Shown here: in pieces, positions 6,360-12,805 of the stretch
Layout of the letters: every line of letters starts with the position of its first letter
Numbering within the stretch: the stretch's first letter is position 1
Assembly (NCBI GenBank): GCA_002501065.1
Contig: DLRK01000034.1
Coordinates: forward strand, 1 to 12,805
DNA: 12,805 bases
Reading direction: 5' to 3'
Origin: Akkermansiaceae bacterium UBA7890
GTDB lineage: Bacteria > Verrucomicrobiota > Verrucomicrobiia > Verrucomicrobiales > Akkermansiaceae
Translations under genes and position numbers: made by a program
Notes under the pieces: model-generated
The model's input: only the letters and a program-made list of their open reading frames with translations
The model's database searches: none
Told to the model about the DNA's origin: nothing

Positions 6360-6973
6360 CAGTTCAGGTAGACGAGGATGTAGAGAATCGGCCAGATGCC
6401 AACGACGAAATACCAGAATACCTGGGCCGCCCAGAAATTTTCCGGGGCCAGGGTCTTTCGTTTCAGATTCCGGTAGACGAGGACCAGCACCACGAGGGCG
6501 GCCACGGCATGCAGGGCATGGGTCCCGATGATGAGGTAGAAGAAGCTTCCGTAGGTGCTCGACTTCATGGTGAGGCCGAACTTGATCAGGCGCACCCATT
6601 CAAAGCCCTGGAAGAGAACGAAAAAGGATCCCAGCAGGATCGCGGTGAGGAGCAGGCGGGTGGTCCGCCGGCTCGAACCGGAAGAGCGCGCATAGGTGAG
6701 ATTGGCATGGAAGATCATTCCCCCGCTCAGGAGGAGAGCGAGGGTGTTGAAGGCGGTGCTGAGAGCCGGTAGTCGCGGCTGATCGGGGGGCGGCCAGTCG
6801 GAAGACCCGGAACTCACGATCAGGTAGGCACTGATCAGCGCCGCAAAGAACATGACCTCGGCCGTCAGGAAGATGAGCATGCCTGTCACTGCGGTGGGAA
6901 GCAGCGAGGGCCGCGCCGACCGGTCACCCGGAAGGGCATCCGGACCAGTGGGATCGGGGGAGACTTCTTTCAT
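6359..6973 (-). CDS. ctaE: Cytochrome c oxidase subunit III, second copy, 204 aa
   Basis: Haem-copper oxidase subunit III family, five predicted membrane helices (about 29-53, 72-90, 107-121, 141-165, 184-203). TAEVMFFAAL (37-46), FQGFEWVRLI (121-130) and GTHALHAVAAL (150-160) are recognisable family blocks. It differs from the other copy (7371-7949) in its last helix: the classical YWHFVD.VW is replaced by FWYFVVGIWPILY, so the usual His and Asp are absent. It has a Pro-rich loop (WPPPDQPRLP, 60-69) as in many short subunits III. ATG 6973 is chosen because an upstream in-frame start at 7078 would lie inside the subunit IV gene. No clear ribosome binding site; GGAAG lies about 12 bases upstream. 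It may be a structural subunit or an accessory, NorE-like protein. Confidence 0.88.
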   Translation of the reverse strand: MKEVSPDPTGPDALPGDRSARPSLLPTAVTGMLIFLTAEVMFFAALISAYLIVSSGSSDWPPPDQPRLPALSTAFNTLALLLSGGMIFHANLTYARSSGSSRRTTRLLLTAILLGSFFVLFQGFEWVRLIKFGLTMKSSTYGSFFYLIIGTHALHAVAALVVLVLVYRNLKRKTLAPENFWAAQVFWYFVVGIWPILYILVYLN

Positions 6974-7010
6974 CGTCGGGGTGCTTCCGGTCGGTGGAGA
7001 AGTGGCTGGT

Positions 7011-7337
7011 TCAGTCGAGGGGAGAGGGCAGGATTTCCGAGGAGTGGCGCCAGTTCTGACCTTCCTTGCGCATGACATCCGGGGCTACCCCTGCGAAGAG
7101 GACCAACAGGAAGAGGAGAACCACGATGAGAAGGTAGCAGATCAGCCGCTTCTCGATGTTCAGGTGCATGAAATGGGCCGCGACGAGGAAGGCTTTCACG
7201 ATGCCGATTCCGAAGGCGGTGATGAGGGTAATCGCCTTGATGCCGATCATCGGGCCGAGCACGCTGACGACCAGAAGCACCAGGAGAATGCCCCAGATCT
7301 TGACGTAGTTGGGATGAGTTTCCGTTTGTCCGTCCAT
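7011..7337 (-). CDS. ctaF: Cytochrome c oxidase subunit IV, prokaryotic type, 108 aa
   Basis: Small COX4_pro-type membrane subunit of the oxidase. Three membrane helices are visible (about 12-31, 36-57, 64-84), and the block IVKAFLVAAHFMHLN (46-60) is the family signature. The length fits the family (about 90-110). A short polar tail with KEGQNWRHS follows. It lies between the two subunit III genes with spacers of 33 and 37 bases, so it belongs to the same transcript. Thought to help hold or assemble the oxidase rather than take part in electron transfer. Start at ATG 7337; upstream only a weak GAAAG. The gene symbol follows the Bacillus caa3 naming. Confidence 0.88.
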   Translation of the reverse strand: MDGQTETHPNYVKIWGILLVLLVVSVLGPMIGIKAITLITAFGIGIVKAFLVAAHFMHLNIEKRLICYLLIVVLLFLLVLFAGVAPDVMRKEGQNWRHSSEILPSPLD

Positions 7338-7370
7338 TGCTGTCGATCTTTCTACAATTGTCTTTATCGG

Positions 7371-7949
7371 TTACTTCGCGATGTAAAAGAGGGGAAAAAG
7401 GAAGATCCAGACGACGTCGACGAAGTGCCAGTAGATCCCGATGTATTCGACCCGCTGCAGGTTCTCACCCTTCCGGACGGAGAACGAGATGATGCCCATG
7501 ATGACCATCCCCGCGATGACGTGGAGACCATGCAGGCCGGTGGCGGTGTAGTAGAAGCTCCAGAAGACGCTGCTGGTGAGGGTGTAGCCGTGAACGATCT
7601 CGGTGGTGTACTCGTAGGCCTTGACCCCGAGAAACACACCTCCCATTGCGATGGTGTACCAGAGGAACTTGAAGGCCTTCTCGCGGTTTCCCTCGGTCAC
7701 GGCCCGGTGAGCGAGCACCACGAAGAGGCTGGAGGTCAGGAGGACGAAGGTGTTGAAGGCACCGGCCGGGGTGCTGGTGTGCGAGGCCTCTTCCGCCCAT
7801 TCGACGTGGTGGAGCCGGAGGAGCAGGTAGCATGTGACGAGACCTCCGAAGATCACGATCTCGGAGGCGAGCACCCACCAGATGGCAAGGCGGCCGGTGG
7901 GGATGCCGGTGACACTTCGTGAGGTGGCTTGCGGGGTCTGAAAGGCCAT
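7371..7949 (-). CDS. ctaE: Cytochrome c oxidase subunit III, first copy, 192 aa
   Basis: Subunit III of the oxidase, directly after subunit I as expected. Five membrane helices (about 22-45, 65-83, 92-110, 124-155, 167-190). Family features: WWVLASEIVIFGG (24-36, with Glu30), KAYEY (110-114), TGLHGLHVIAGM (137-148) and YWHFVDVVWIF (173-183) near the C-terminus, all intact. The length fits the short, five-helix form that lacks the first two helices of the mitochondrial-type protein. In the family it supports proton uptake and stability of subunit I. The start at ATG 7949 is preceded by an AC-rich leader (ACCAACAGACC) without a Shine-Dalgarno sequence; 36 bases separate it from the end of subunit I. 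Confidence 0.94.
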   Translation of the reverse strand: MAFQTPQATSRSVTGIPTGRLAIWWVLASEIVIFGGLVTCYLLLRLHHVEWAEEASHTSTPAGAFNTFVLLTSSLFVVLAHRAVTEGNREKAFKFLWYTIAMGGVFLGVKAYEYTTEIVHGYTLTSSVFWSFYYTATGLHGLHVIAGMVIMGIISFSVRKGENLQRVEYIGIYWHFVDVVWIFLFPLFYIAK

Positions 7950-7985
7950 TGGTCTGTTGGTTTCTGCAGTGGGTTTCGAGGTTGG

Positions 7986-9677
7986 TCAGGCTGGTTCGTC
8001 CTGGGGCCAGAAGTCATCCTCCCGGTCGGGAGAGCTGTATTCGTAAGGCCCCCGGTAGACGGTCGGCAGTTCTTCCCAGTTGCCGTGTGGCGGTGGGGAG
8101 GCGGTGGTCCATTCCAGGGTATTGGCGCGCCACGGGTTGCGCTCGGCCTTCCTGCCCTTGCGGATGCTGACAATGAAGTTGATGAGGAAGGGGATCTGGA
8201 ACGCGAGCAGGACCAGGAGCCAGATGGTGGCGTGTTCGCGGAGGCCCTGGAACTTCTCGGAGGCCAGGTCGGGGAAGTGGTCGTAGTTGTAGACCCTGCG
8301 GTGCTGGCCGGACGCTCCCAGTATGAAAAGGGGAATGAAGATGCCGTTGAAGGCGATGATGGTCCCCCAGAAGTGGACCTTGCCCCAGAATTCGTTCATC
8401 ATCTTCCCGAACATCTTGGGGAACCAGTAGGTGATGGCGGCGAAGAACCCGATGATCGCGATGGGGAAGAAGGTGTAGTGGAAGTGAGCGAGCACAAAGT
8501 AGGTGTCGTGGAGGTAGATGTCGGTTCCGCTGGATCCGAGGTGGATCCCGGTCACCCCACCGATCAGGAACTCGGCAATGAAGGCCAGGGCCCAGAGCAT
8601 GGGGGTCTTGAACTCGATCGACCCGCCGAAGAGGGTTGCGATGTAGACGAAGAGCATCTCCGCGATCGGGATCGAGATGAGAAGGGTCGTGATGGTGAAG
8701 AGATTGGCCATGCGTGGATCGATGCCGGCCACGAACTGGTGGTGCGCCCAGACCACGAAGCTGAGCAACCCGGTCGCGAAGGTGGTGTAGAGGATGATCT
8801 TATAGGCAAAGAGTTTTTTCCGGGCGAAGACGGTGATGATTTCCGCCACGATTCCCATCGCGGGCAGGAGGACGACGTAGACTTCGGGGTGTCCGAAGAA
8901 CCAGAAGAGGTGCTGCCAGAGGAGGGGATCACCCCCGCCGGCTGGATTGTAGAAGGAGGTGCCGAGGAGCTGGTCGAAGAGCAGCATCACCGCGCCGGCG
9001 ACGAGAGGGCCCACCGAGACCATGAAGAGGATGCTCGCGATCACGATCATCCAGATGATGATCGGTATCTTGTTCCACTTCATTCCGGGTGCGCGGGAGT
9101 TCATGACGGTCGTGACGAAATTGATCCCGCCCATGAGGAAGGCGACGAACTCGAGGGCAACCGCGATGACCCACAGGGGGGCCCCCCACGGAGTCAGGCT
9201 GTAGGTCGCCTCGGAGGAGAGGGGAGGATAGGCGGTCCAGGCGCCCCCGAAGCCGCCGCCCGGGACGACCAGCGAAACGAGAATGACGACCGTGCTGAGG
9301 AAGAAGATCTGGTAGGAGAGCCGGTTCAGGCGGGGGAAGACCATGTCGTCGCACCCGATCATGAGGGGAATGAGAAAGTTGCCGAGACCGGCCAGGAGGA
9401 CGGGCATGGCCACCCAGAAGATCATGATGGTACCGTGGTTGGTCACCAGAGCGTTGTAGTCCAGCGCCGACACGATCCCGTAGCCGGGGACCGATTCTCC
9501 GGGGTATGCGAGCTGCATCCGGAAGACGTAGGACATGAAGCCGCCCACCAGGGCCATGAAGATCCCGGTGAACATGTACTGCATCGCGATGACCTTGTGG
9601 TCGGTCGAGAAGATGTACTTCTGCCAGAAACTCTGCTTTGCGTGCAGCAGGGGAGCGATGTCTTCCATTTGAGCCAT
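7986..9677 (-). CDS. ctaD: Cytochrome c oxidase subunit I, A1-type, 563 aa
   Basis: Catalytic subunit: reduces O2 to water and pumps protons. The ligands are all visible: His81 (TNHGTIM) and His400 for the low-spin haem, His398 for the high-spin haem (AHFHY), and His263, His312 and His313 for CuB (FGHPEVY, WAHHQF), with Tyr267 as the cross-linked tyrosine. Glu265, Asp111 and Asn118 match the D-channel residues, and Lys357 (SIEFKTPM) the K-channel, so it is an A1-type pump. Twelve helices fit the length. The C-terminal extension (515-563) ends in an acidic tail (DREDDFWPQDE). ATG 9677 is five bases after the subunit II stop; ahead of it stands CCGAGTAACCAAC and no Shine-Dalgarno sequence. An ATG three codons later is possible. 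Confidence 0.98.
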   Translation of the reverse strand: MAQMEDIAPLLHAKQSFWQKYIFSTDHKVIAMQYMFTGIFMALVGGFMSYVFRMQLAYPGESVPGYGIVSALDYNALVTNHGTIMIFWVAMPVLLAGLGNFLIPLMIGCDDMVFPRLNRLSYQIFFLSTVVILVSLVVPGGGFGGAWTAYPPLSSEATYSLTPWGAPLWVIAVALEFVAFLMGGINFVTTVMNSRAPGMKWNKIPIIIWMIVIASILFMVSVGPLVAGAVMLLFDQLLGTSFYNPAGGGDPLLWQHLFWFFGHPEVYVVLLPAMGIVAEIITVFARKKLFAYKIILYTTFATGLLSFVVWAHHQFVAGIDPRMANLFTITTLLISIPIAEMLFVYIATLFGGSIEFKTPMLWALAFIAEFLIGGVTGIHLGSSGTDIYLHDTYFVLAHFHYTFFPIAIIGFFAAITYWFPKMFGKMMNEFWGKVHFWGTIIAFNGIFIPLFILGASGQHRRVYNYDHFPDLASEKFQGLREHATIWLLVLLAFQIPFLINFIVSIRKGRKAERNPWRANTLEWTTASPPPHGNWEELPTVYRGPYEYSSPDREDDFWPQDEPA

Positions 9678-9682
9678 GTTGG

Positions 9683-10408
9683 TTACTCGGTTGATGGTGC
9701 GGTTGCGGTGACGGCCGTGGCGAGGCTGGCTGAATCTTCACGGGTGTGATGGGCCATCCACTTCTTGTGATCCTCGGAGGATTCAACATGAAGTCGCGCC
9801 GCCATGACCCCGTGACCGATTCCGCAGATTTCCGCACACTGGATGTCGAATTCACCGGTCTTGGTCGGTTCGAACCAGCCCGTGATGACACGACCAGGAA
9901 CAACATCCTGCTTGAGCCGGAAGACCGGGACGGAGAAACTGTGCACGACATCCCTCGATTCGAGGTCGAAATGGTAGACCTTGCCCTCCTCCACGTGGAG
10001 CTCATCCACGGTGGAGATGTCGTCTTCGGTATCGAGTTTTCCATCGGGGCCCGGGTGCACGAAGATCCATGCCCATTGTTGCCCGATGACGCGGATCTTC
10101 ACATCACTCTCCGGCAGGTTCTGCTTGATGTGGACCCAGACTGAGATTGCGCCGACGATCAGGACGACGTCGCAGAGAATGACGAGAGCGTGGGGAATGT
10201 TGATCCACTTCTTCTGCCCCTTCTCTTCCCCGGAGATGTACTGCGCCTTCACGCCCTTCCTGCGCCGGAAGCGGAAGAGGAAGTAGAAGAGGACCCCTTC
10301 CGCCATGATGAGCCAGAAGCCGACCACCACGGTGATGAGGGTGAAGAGCCAGTCGATGCGGTCGGCGTAGCTTGACGCCCTGGCGAGATCAAAGATGCTT
10401 TCTAACAT
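9683..10408 (-). CDS. ctaC: Cytochrome c oxidase subunit II with CuA site, 241 aa
   Basis: Takes electrons from cytochrome c through a binuclear CuA centre facing the periplasm. Two N-terminal helices (about 19-46 and 72-93) are followed by the cupredoxin domain. CuA ligands: His156 (DVVHSFSVP), Cys191, the Glu193 backbone, Cys195, His199 and Met202 (CAEICGIGHGVM), all intact. GQQWAWIF (109-116) is the aromatic electron-entry region. A loop with PGPDGKLDTEDD (119-130) is inserted between strands and is rich in Asp. There is no C-terminal cytochrome c domain, so this is not a caa3-type fusion; the separate dihaem cytochrome c in the operon probably does that job. No typical signal peptide. Start at ATG 10408, preceded by CACCACCAACAACCCAGCC rather than a Shine-Dalgarno sequence. 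Confidence 0.97.
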   Translation of the reverse strand: MLESIFDLARASSYADRIDWLFTLITVVVGFWLIMAEGVLFYFLFRFRRRKGVKAQYISGEEKGQKKWINIPHALVILCDVVLIVGAISVWVHIKQNLPESDVKIRVIGQQWAWIFVHPGPDGKLDTEDDISTVDELHVEEGKVYHFDLESRDVVHSFSVPVFRLKQDVVPGRVITGWFEPTKTGEFDIQCAEICGIGHGVMAARLHVESSEDHKKWMAHHTREDSASLATAVTATAPSTE

Positions 10409-10443
10409 GGCTGGGTTGTTGGTGGTGGGGGTCGGTCCGGCCG

Positions 10444-10545
10444 TTAGCCGGTCAGGAGGAAGGCGGTCAGGGCATACAGGAGGCAGGTGATCACGGTGAT
10501 CACGAATGAGGCCTTGGCGACCTGGTCAGAGCTGTAGTCCTTCAT
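10444..10545 (-). CDS. 33-residue single-helix membrane peptide in oxidase operon
   Basis: A very short gene: MKDYSSDQVAKASF, then a single hydrophobic helix (about 13-31, VITVITCLLYALTAFLL), ending TG and TAA. It sits between the SCO gene (13 bases before) and subunit II (35 bases after) on the same strand. A polar head followed by one membrane helix resembles the small non-catalytic peptides that stabilise haem-copper oxidases (the CcoQ or subunit IV kind), but no family is recognised. No Shine-Dalgarno sequence is seen (AGATCAAAACCC before ATG). Real translation is supported by its place in the operon and its protein-like composition; the open frame is much longer upstream, but there it overlaps the SCO gene. 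Confidence 0.6.
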   Translation of the reverse strand: MKDYSSDQVAKASFVITVITCLLYALTAFLLTG

Positions 10546-10558
10546 GGGTTTTGATCTG

Positions 10559-11194
10559 TCAGGGTTGGTCGTCCAGCGGTTGATGGGTGGTTCGTGAATC
10601 CCGGGAGGCCCGCAGGAGGCGTGAGATGTCCTTCGCAAGGCTCCCCTGCGCTTCCGGATCGGAGAGGGGATAGTAACCGCGGATCCGCATTTCCTGGTCC
10701 CAGAGCACGAGGCGGTCACTGTGAAGGAGGGGGTCGTCCGGCATTCCGATCATGCATTCCTCCACCATGAAGCTGCGGATGGCCTCCCGTGTGCCGGTGA
10801 GGAGGTGCCAGTTGCCCGTGTCGATGTCATTGTGCCTGGCGAACTCGGCGAGGACTTCCGGGGTGTCGAATTCCGGATCCACCGTGACCGAGACAAGCTG
10901 CACGGCCGGGTTGTTGGCGAAGGTCTCATGGAGTTTCTTCATTTCCTTCGTCAGGAGCGGGCACAGCCCGTCGCAGCGAGTGAAAATGAAGTCCGCGACA
11001 CAGATCCTGCCCTTGAGCTGGTCCGAGCCGAAGGCGTTGCCGGTGCTGTCGGTCAGCGAGAACTCCCCGATGGTTCCGCGGACGGGGAGGGCCTCCTGCT
11101 TGCGGGCTGCGCCGGAAAGCAGGATGGCACCGGACAGCAGGAGGGCTGCCACGGTGGACCCCAGCACGATTCGTCTCCGCATCTTCATGCTCAC
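10559..11194 (-). CDS. sco1: SCO1/SenC family copper chaperone, 211 aa
   Basis: Membrane-anchored thioredoxin-fold protein that delivers copper to, or reduces, the CuA site of subunit II. Residues 9-30 form a membrane anchor or signal. Cys74-Asp-Gly-Leu-Cys78-Pro (FTRCDGLCP) is the copper-binding CxxxC, and His158 (LLHSDRLVLWD) fits the third ligand. VSVTVDPEFDTPEVL (101-115) is a conserved family block. Start GTG 11194 overlaps the cytochrome c stop as GTGA and is preceded by GGAGGAG, the best Shine-Dalgarno sequence in the operon; an ATG at 11188 (Met3) is an alternative. Translational coupling to the cytochrome gene is likely. It lies upstream of subunit II, as is common for oxidase clusters. 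Confidence 0.95.
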   Translation of the reverse strand: MSMKMRRRIVLGSTVAALLLSGAILLSGAARKQEALPVRGTIGEFSLTDSTGNAFGSDQLKGRICVADFIFTRCDGLCPLLTKEMKKLHETFANNPAVQLVSVTVDPEFDTPEVLAEFARHNDIDTGNWHLLTGTREAIRSFMVEECMIGMPDDPLLHSDRLVLWDQEMRIRGYYPLSDPEAQGSLAKDISRLLRASRDSRTTHQPLDDQP

Positions 11195-11871
11195 GGTTTG
11201 CCTTTCTCCTCCGCGGCACCTCCGTTCGCCACCAGGTGCTGGTAGGCGATGATGTCCTTCATGGCCTGCTCGTCGGGGACCGCCGCCAGGATGGCCCGCA
11301 TCTGGGCGCTCTGGGCGTCGGTCGGATCGGCGCCGCGCATTCCGGCCTTGAATTTCTTCAACTGGGCCAACTGGTACCAGTCGTCAAGATGCCGGAGGGG
11401 CGGAGTCTTGAGCTCCTCGTTTCCCTGGACCTTGTCCCCGTGGCAGGCGATGCACACGTTGTAGAGGGTCTTGCCCTTCTCAGGATCTGTATCCTTGAAG
11501 GTCACGGTGGGAGCCTTCGGGGATAACCCGGCAATATAGGCGGCTACCGCCTCGACGTCCTTGTCACTGGTCAGAGTCTTCGCCATCGGGCGCATCATCA
11601 TTCCGGTCACATCGAGGTGGTGCTTTCCGCGCTTGTCATTCCTGAATTTCTGCAACTGGTCGACCAGGTACCAGTCCGTCAAGCCGGCCAGCGCCGGGGC
11701 CTTCTGCGCCAGTTTGCCGTGGCCCCCGGGGCCGTGACAGACACTGCACAGGGCGTAGAGCTTTTTCCCCCGCTTGAAATCCTGCGCCTGGGCGGTTCCG
11801 CCAGAGAGCGAGGCCAGAGCGAGCAGGGAAACCAACAAATATCGAACGAGAAGGCCGCTTCGTGTGCTCAT
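11191..11871 (-). CDS. Dihaem cytochrome c (c4-like), 226 aa
   Basis: Periplasmic electron carrier with two c-type haems: Cys42-Ser-Val-Cys45-His46 and Cys140-Ile-Ala-Cys143-His144. Met93/Met96 (MMMRPMAKTL) and Met191 (AQMRAIL) are candidate sixth ligands. The two halves resemble each other (LAGLTDWYLVDQLQKFR versus LRHLDDWYQLAQLKKFK), the pattern of cytochrome c4-type duplications. Residues 10-30 are a signal peptide ending AQAQ. It probably feeds electrons to the CuA subunit of the same operon; no bc1 or alternative complex III is present in the window. ATG 11871 is chosen because it places the signal peptide at the N-terminus. The frame is open further upstream to an ATG at 12006 with AAGGGG in front, but that would bury the signal peptide behind 45 residues. 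First gene of the oxidase operon. Confidence 0.93.
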   Translation of the reverse strand: MSTRSGLLVRYLLVSLLALASLSGGTAQAQDFKRGKKLYALCSVCHGPGGHGKLAQKAPALAGLTDWYLVDQLQKFRNDKRGKHHLDVTGMMMRPMAKTLTSDKDVEAVAAYIAGLSPKAPTVTFKDTDPEKGKTLYNVCIACHGDKVQGNEELKTPPLRHLDDWYQLAQLKKFKAGMRGADPTDAQSAQMRAILAAVPDEQAMKDIIAYQHLVANGGAAEEKGKP

Positions 11872-12246
11872 CCTGCTTCGGTGGGGGGGCTGATTGATGA
11901 AACGACCAGGGGTAAGAATCTGAGTCCAAGGACCATGGCACATTTGATTCTCTTCGGCATAATCATTCAAGAGGACAGGAATCATTTTTTCTGCTAGCGC
12001 GGTCATGTTACCCCTTCTCATCTGCAATAAAGGCCAACTCCCTCTAATTTTCAGCAGTTTGCCTGCTCAGACGGGGGGCTCGCCTCAGGAGGTGGGGCCG
12101 GGGGGCAGGGAGGCGGGAGTGGTCAGATTTCATCGAAATCCACTTTTGCTGAAGACGGGCCGGGTGAATTGAAATCTCTCTTTTTCGCGGGCCTGTTCAG
12201 CGAGGAGATCTCCTGCCCCCATCACCCTTGCCATTTGACGGAGTGA
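11872..12246. other. Leader of the oxidase operon and spacer without a clear gene
   Basis: The part at about 11930-12055 is richer in A+T than the surroundings and is the likely promoter region of the minus-strand oxidase operon. It holds two copies of AATCATT (11961-11967 and 11980-11986), 19 bases apart. From 12060 to 12246 it is G-rich (several GGGG runs) and no frame on either strand gives a convincing protein. A minus-strand frame (12130-12369) is open, but it lacks a ribosome binding site and recognisable motifs. Confidence 0.4.
11942..11970 (-). promoter_or_regulatory. Candidate promoter of the oxidase operon
   Basis: On the minus strand TTGAAT (11970-11965) is followed after 17 bases by TCAAAT (11947-11942); each box matches four of six consensus bases. 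Transcription would begin near 11935, about 64 bases before the cytochrome c start. One copy of a direct repeat AATGATT (minus strand) overlaps the -35 box and the second lies just upstream, which could be a regulator site. Weak evidence, by eye only. Confidence 0.3.
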
Positions 12247-12423
12247 TGCGGCCCGCTCAAATCTCCGGGTGAGCCGGTGAACCCCATTAACACCGGCAAC
12301 GGCCGGCTGCAGCAGATCACCGTCCGGGTCACCACCGATGACAACCCCGATCTGGCCGCCCGCAACCATGTCGATGTCGCCAACCTGCCGGTCCAGGTCT
12401 TCGGCCGGGCGGAGGGGAGGTAA
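12247..12423 (+). pseudogene. Probable 3' remnant of a lost gene
   Basis: A plus-strand frame opens after a stop at 12244-12246 and ends at TAA 12421-12423. From Val/GTG 12277 it reads NPINTGNGRLQQITVRVTT, then DDNPDLAARNHVDVANLPVQVFGRAEGR. The alternating hydrophobic pattern and balanced composition look like the C-terminal end of a real protein rather than random translation, and the frame has strong third-position G/C. There is no good start and no ribosome binding site. It may be the end of a pilin-like or secreted beta-rich protein, but no family is recognised. Possible alternatives are a 48-residue gene starting at GTG 12277, or chance. Confidence 0.35.
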
Positions 12424-12484
12424 TACACTGGATCTGACGAGACACCCGGACCCTTCGATGGCAGGTCACACAGGATTCCGGGGC

Positions 12485-12805
12485 TCATCGGGACCGGACA
12501 CGGTCGATGAGCGGGACCGAGGCATTGGCGAATAGGACGGCCAGGATGACGCCGTCCGAGTAGATCGTGTAGTAGCGAACCAGCATGGTGTAGAGGGCCG
12601 CCAGCAGGGAGAAGATAATACGTCCCCTGCTTGTCATGGGAGAGGTTACCGGATCGGTTAGCATGAAGATCCCGGCCAGCAGCGTTCCTCCGCCGAACAG
12701 GTGCGCCAGGGGATGGCCCGCCAGCCAGGGTGCGTGACCTTCCATGCGAGCAGATGCGGGCAGGATCAGCGCCAGAAAGGCGATCCCGCTGAAGAAGTAA
12801 AGAGG
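12485..12805 (-). CDS. RnfD/NqrB-family membrane subunit, C-terminal part (5' end outside window)
   Basis: A frame entering from the right edge gives 106 residues. The block LAHLFGGGTLLAGIFMLTDPVTSPMTSRGR (33-62) and the ending YTIYSDGVILAVLFANASVPLIDR (79-102) are the typical C-terminus of RnfD/NqrB proteins, ion-translocating subunits that carry covalent FMN. The flavin-bearing Thr lies upstream, outside the window. Helices are seen at about 3-17, 36-49, 62-76 and 85-100. The wording 'DPVTSP.T..GR' fits RnfD better than NqrB, but a stand-alone RnfD-like protein of another electron-transfer chain is possible. The frame is open to the edge; the ATG at 12745 is internal, because the preceding 20 residues are a normal membrane helix. 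No rnfG, rnfE or rnfA follows. Confidence 0.85.
   Translation of the reverse strand, partial: PLYFFSGIAFLALILPASARMEGHAPWLAGHPLAHLFGGGTLLAGIFMLTDPVTSPMTSRGRIIFSLLAALYTMLVRYYTIYSDGVILAVLFANASVPLIDRVRSR

Noticed and set aside
6852..7922. Plus-strand open frame of 356 codons opposite subunits III and IV
   Set aside because: Antisense shadow of recognised oxidase genes; acidic low-complexity product, no ribosome binding site.
7929..9749. Plus-strand open frame of 606 codons opposite subunit I
   Set aside because: Its extreme Asp/Glu/Gly content is the antisense image of a membrane protein; subunit I carries all catalytic residues.
12020..12045. Minus-strand TTGGCC...TTGCAG resembling a sigma-54 promoter
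   Set aside because: The GG and GC elements are 10 bases apart instead of 12, so the spacing does not fit.
12130..12369. 79-codon minus-strand frame near the right end
   Set aside because: No ribosome binding site or motif, and it partly opposes the more protein-like plus-strand remnant.

Overview
The window looks like a GC-rich chromosomal segment of a heterotrophic bacterium of the Planctomycetota-Verrucomicrobiota-Chlamydiota group, most likely a Verrucomicrobiota member. This rests on content only: tandem secreted formylglycine-type sulfatases, a Tat-exported DUF1501 protein, many genes without a Shine-Dalgarno sequence, and an RnfD-type subunit. No rRNA or other strict phylogenetic marker is present, so the placement is an inference.

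Left part (1-4807): the C-terminal end of one sulfatase and two complete sulfatases form a tightly packed plus-strand operon (14-base and 4-base overlaps). It probably serves desulfation of sulfated polysaccharides or glycans in the periplasm. Convergent to it, 12 bases away, is a DUF1501 protein with a twin-arginine signal, here without the DUF1549/DUF1553 cytochrome partner it often has.

Middle (4808-6113): a divergent intergenic region holds a 12-bp palindrome, a plus-strand promoter and a roughly 195-nt leader. The leader can fold into a four-helix junction whose third helix resembles the SAM-I riboswitch pocket, followed by a strong 12/12-bp hairpin and a smaller hairpin next to the ribosome binding site. 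It leads into a 77-residue protein resembling the arm-type DNA-binding domain of tyrosine recombinases. A hairpin-rich stretch without a convincing gene follows, then a conserved hypothetical protein of 126 residues. This leader-plus-small-protein module is the most unusual part of the window.

Right part (6114-11871, all minus strand): a complete A1-type haem-copper cytochrome c oxidase operon. In transcription order it encodes a dihaem cytochrome c, a SCO1/SenC copper chaperone, a 33-residue membrane peptide, subunit II (CuA), subunit I, a first subunit III, a short subunit IV, a second divergent subunit III, and an 81-residue CxxC membrane protein. The cytochrome c probably delivers electrons to CuA, and SCO helps build CuA. 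No bc1 complex or alternative complex III lies in the window. Several genes start behind AC-rich leaders without a Shine-Dalgarno sequence.

Far right (11872-12805): a candidate promoter of the oxidase operon, a mostly non-coding stretch with what looks like the 3' remnant of a lost plus-strand gene, and the C-terminal part of an RnfD/NqrB-family membrane protein running off the window, with no rnfG/E/A-like gene after it.
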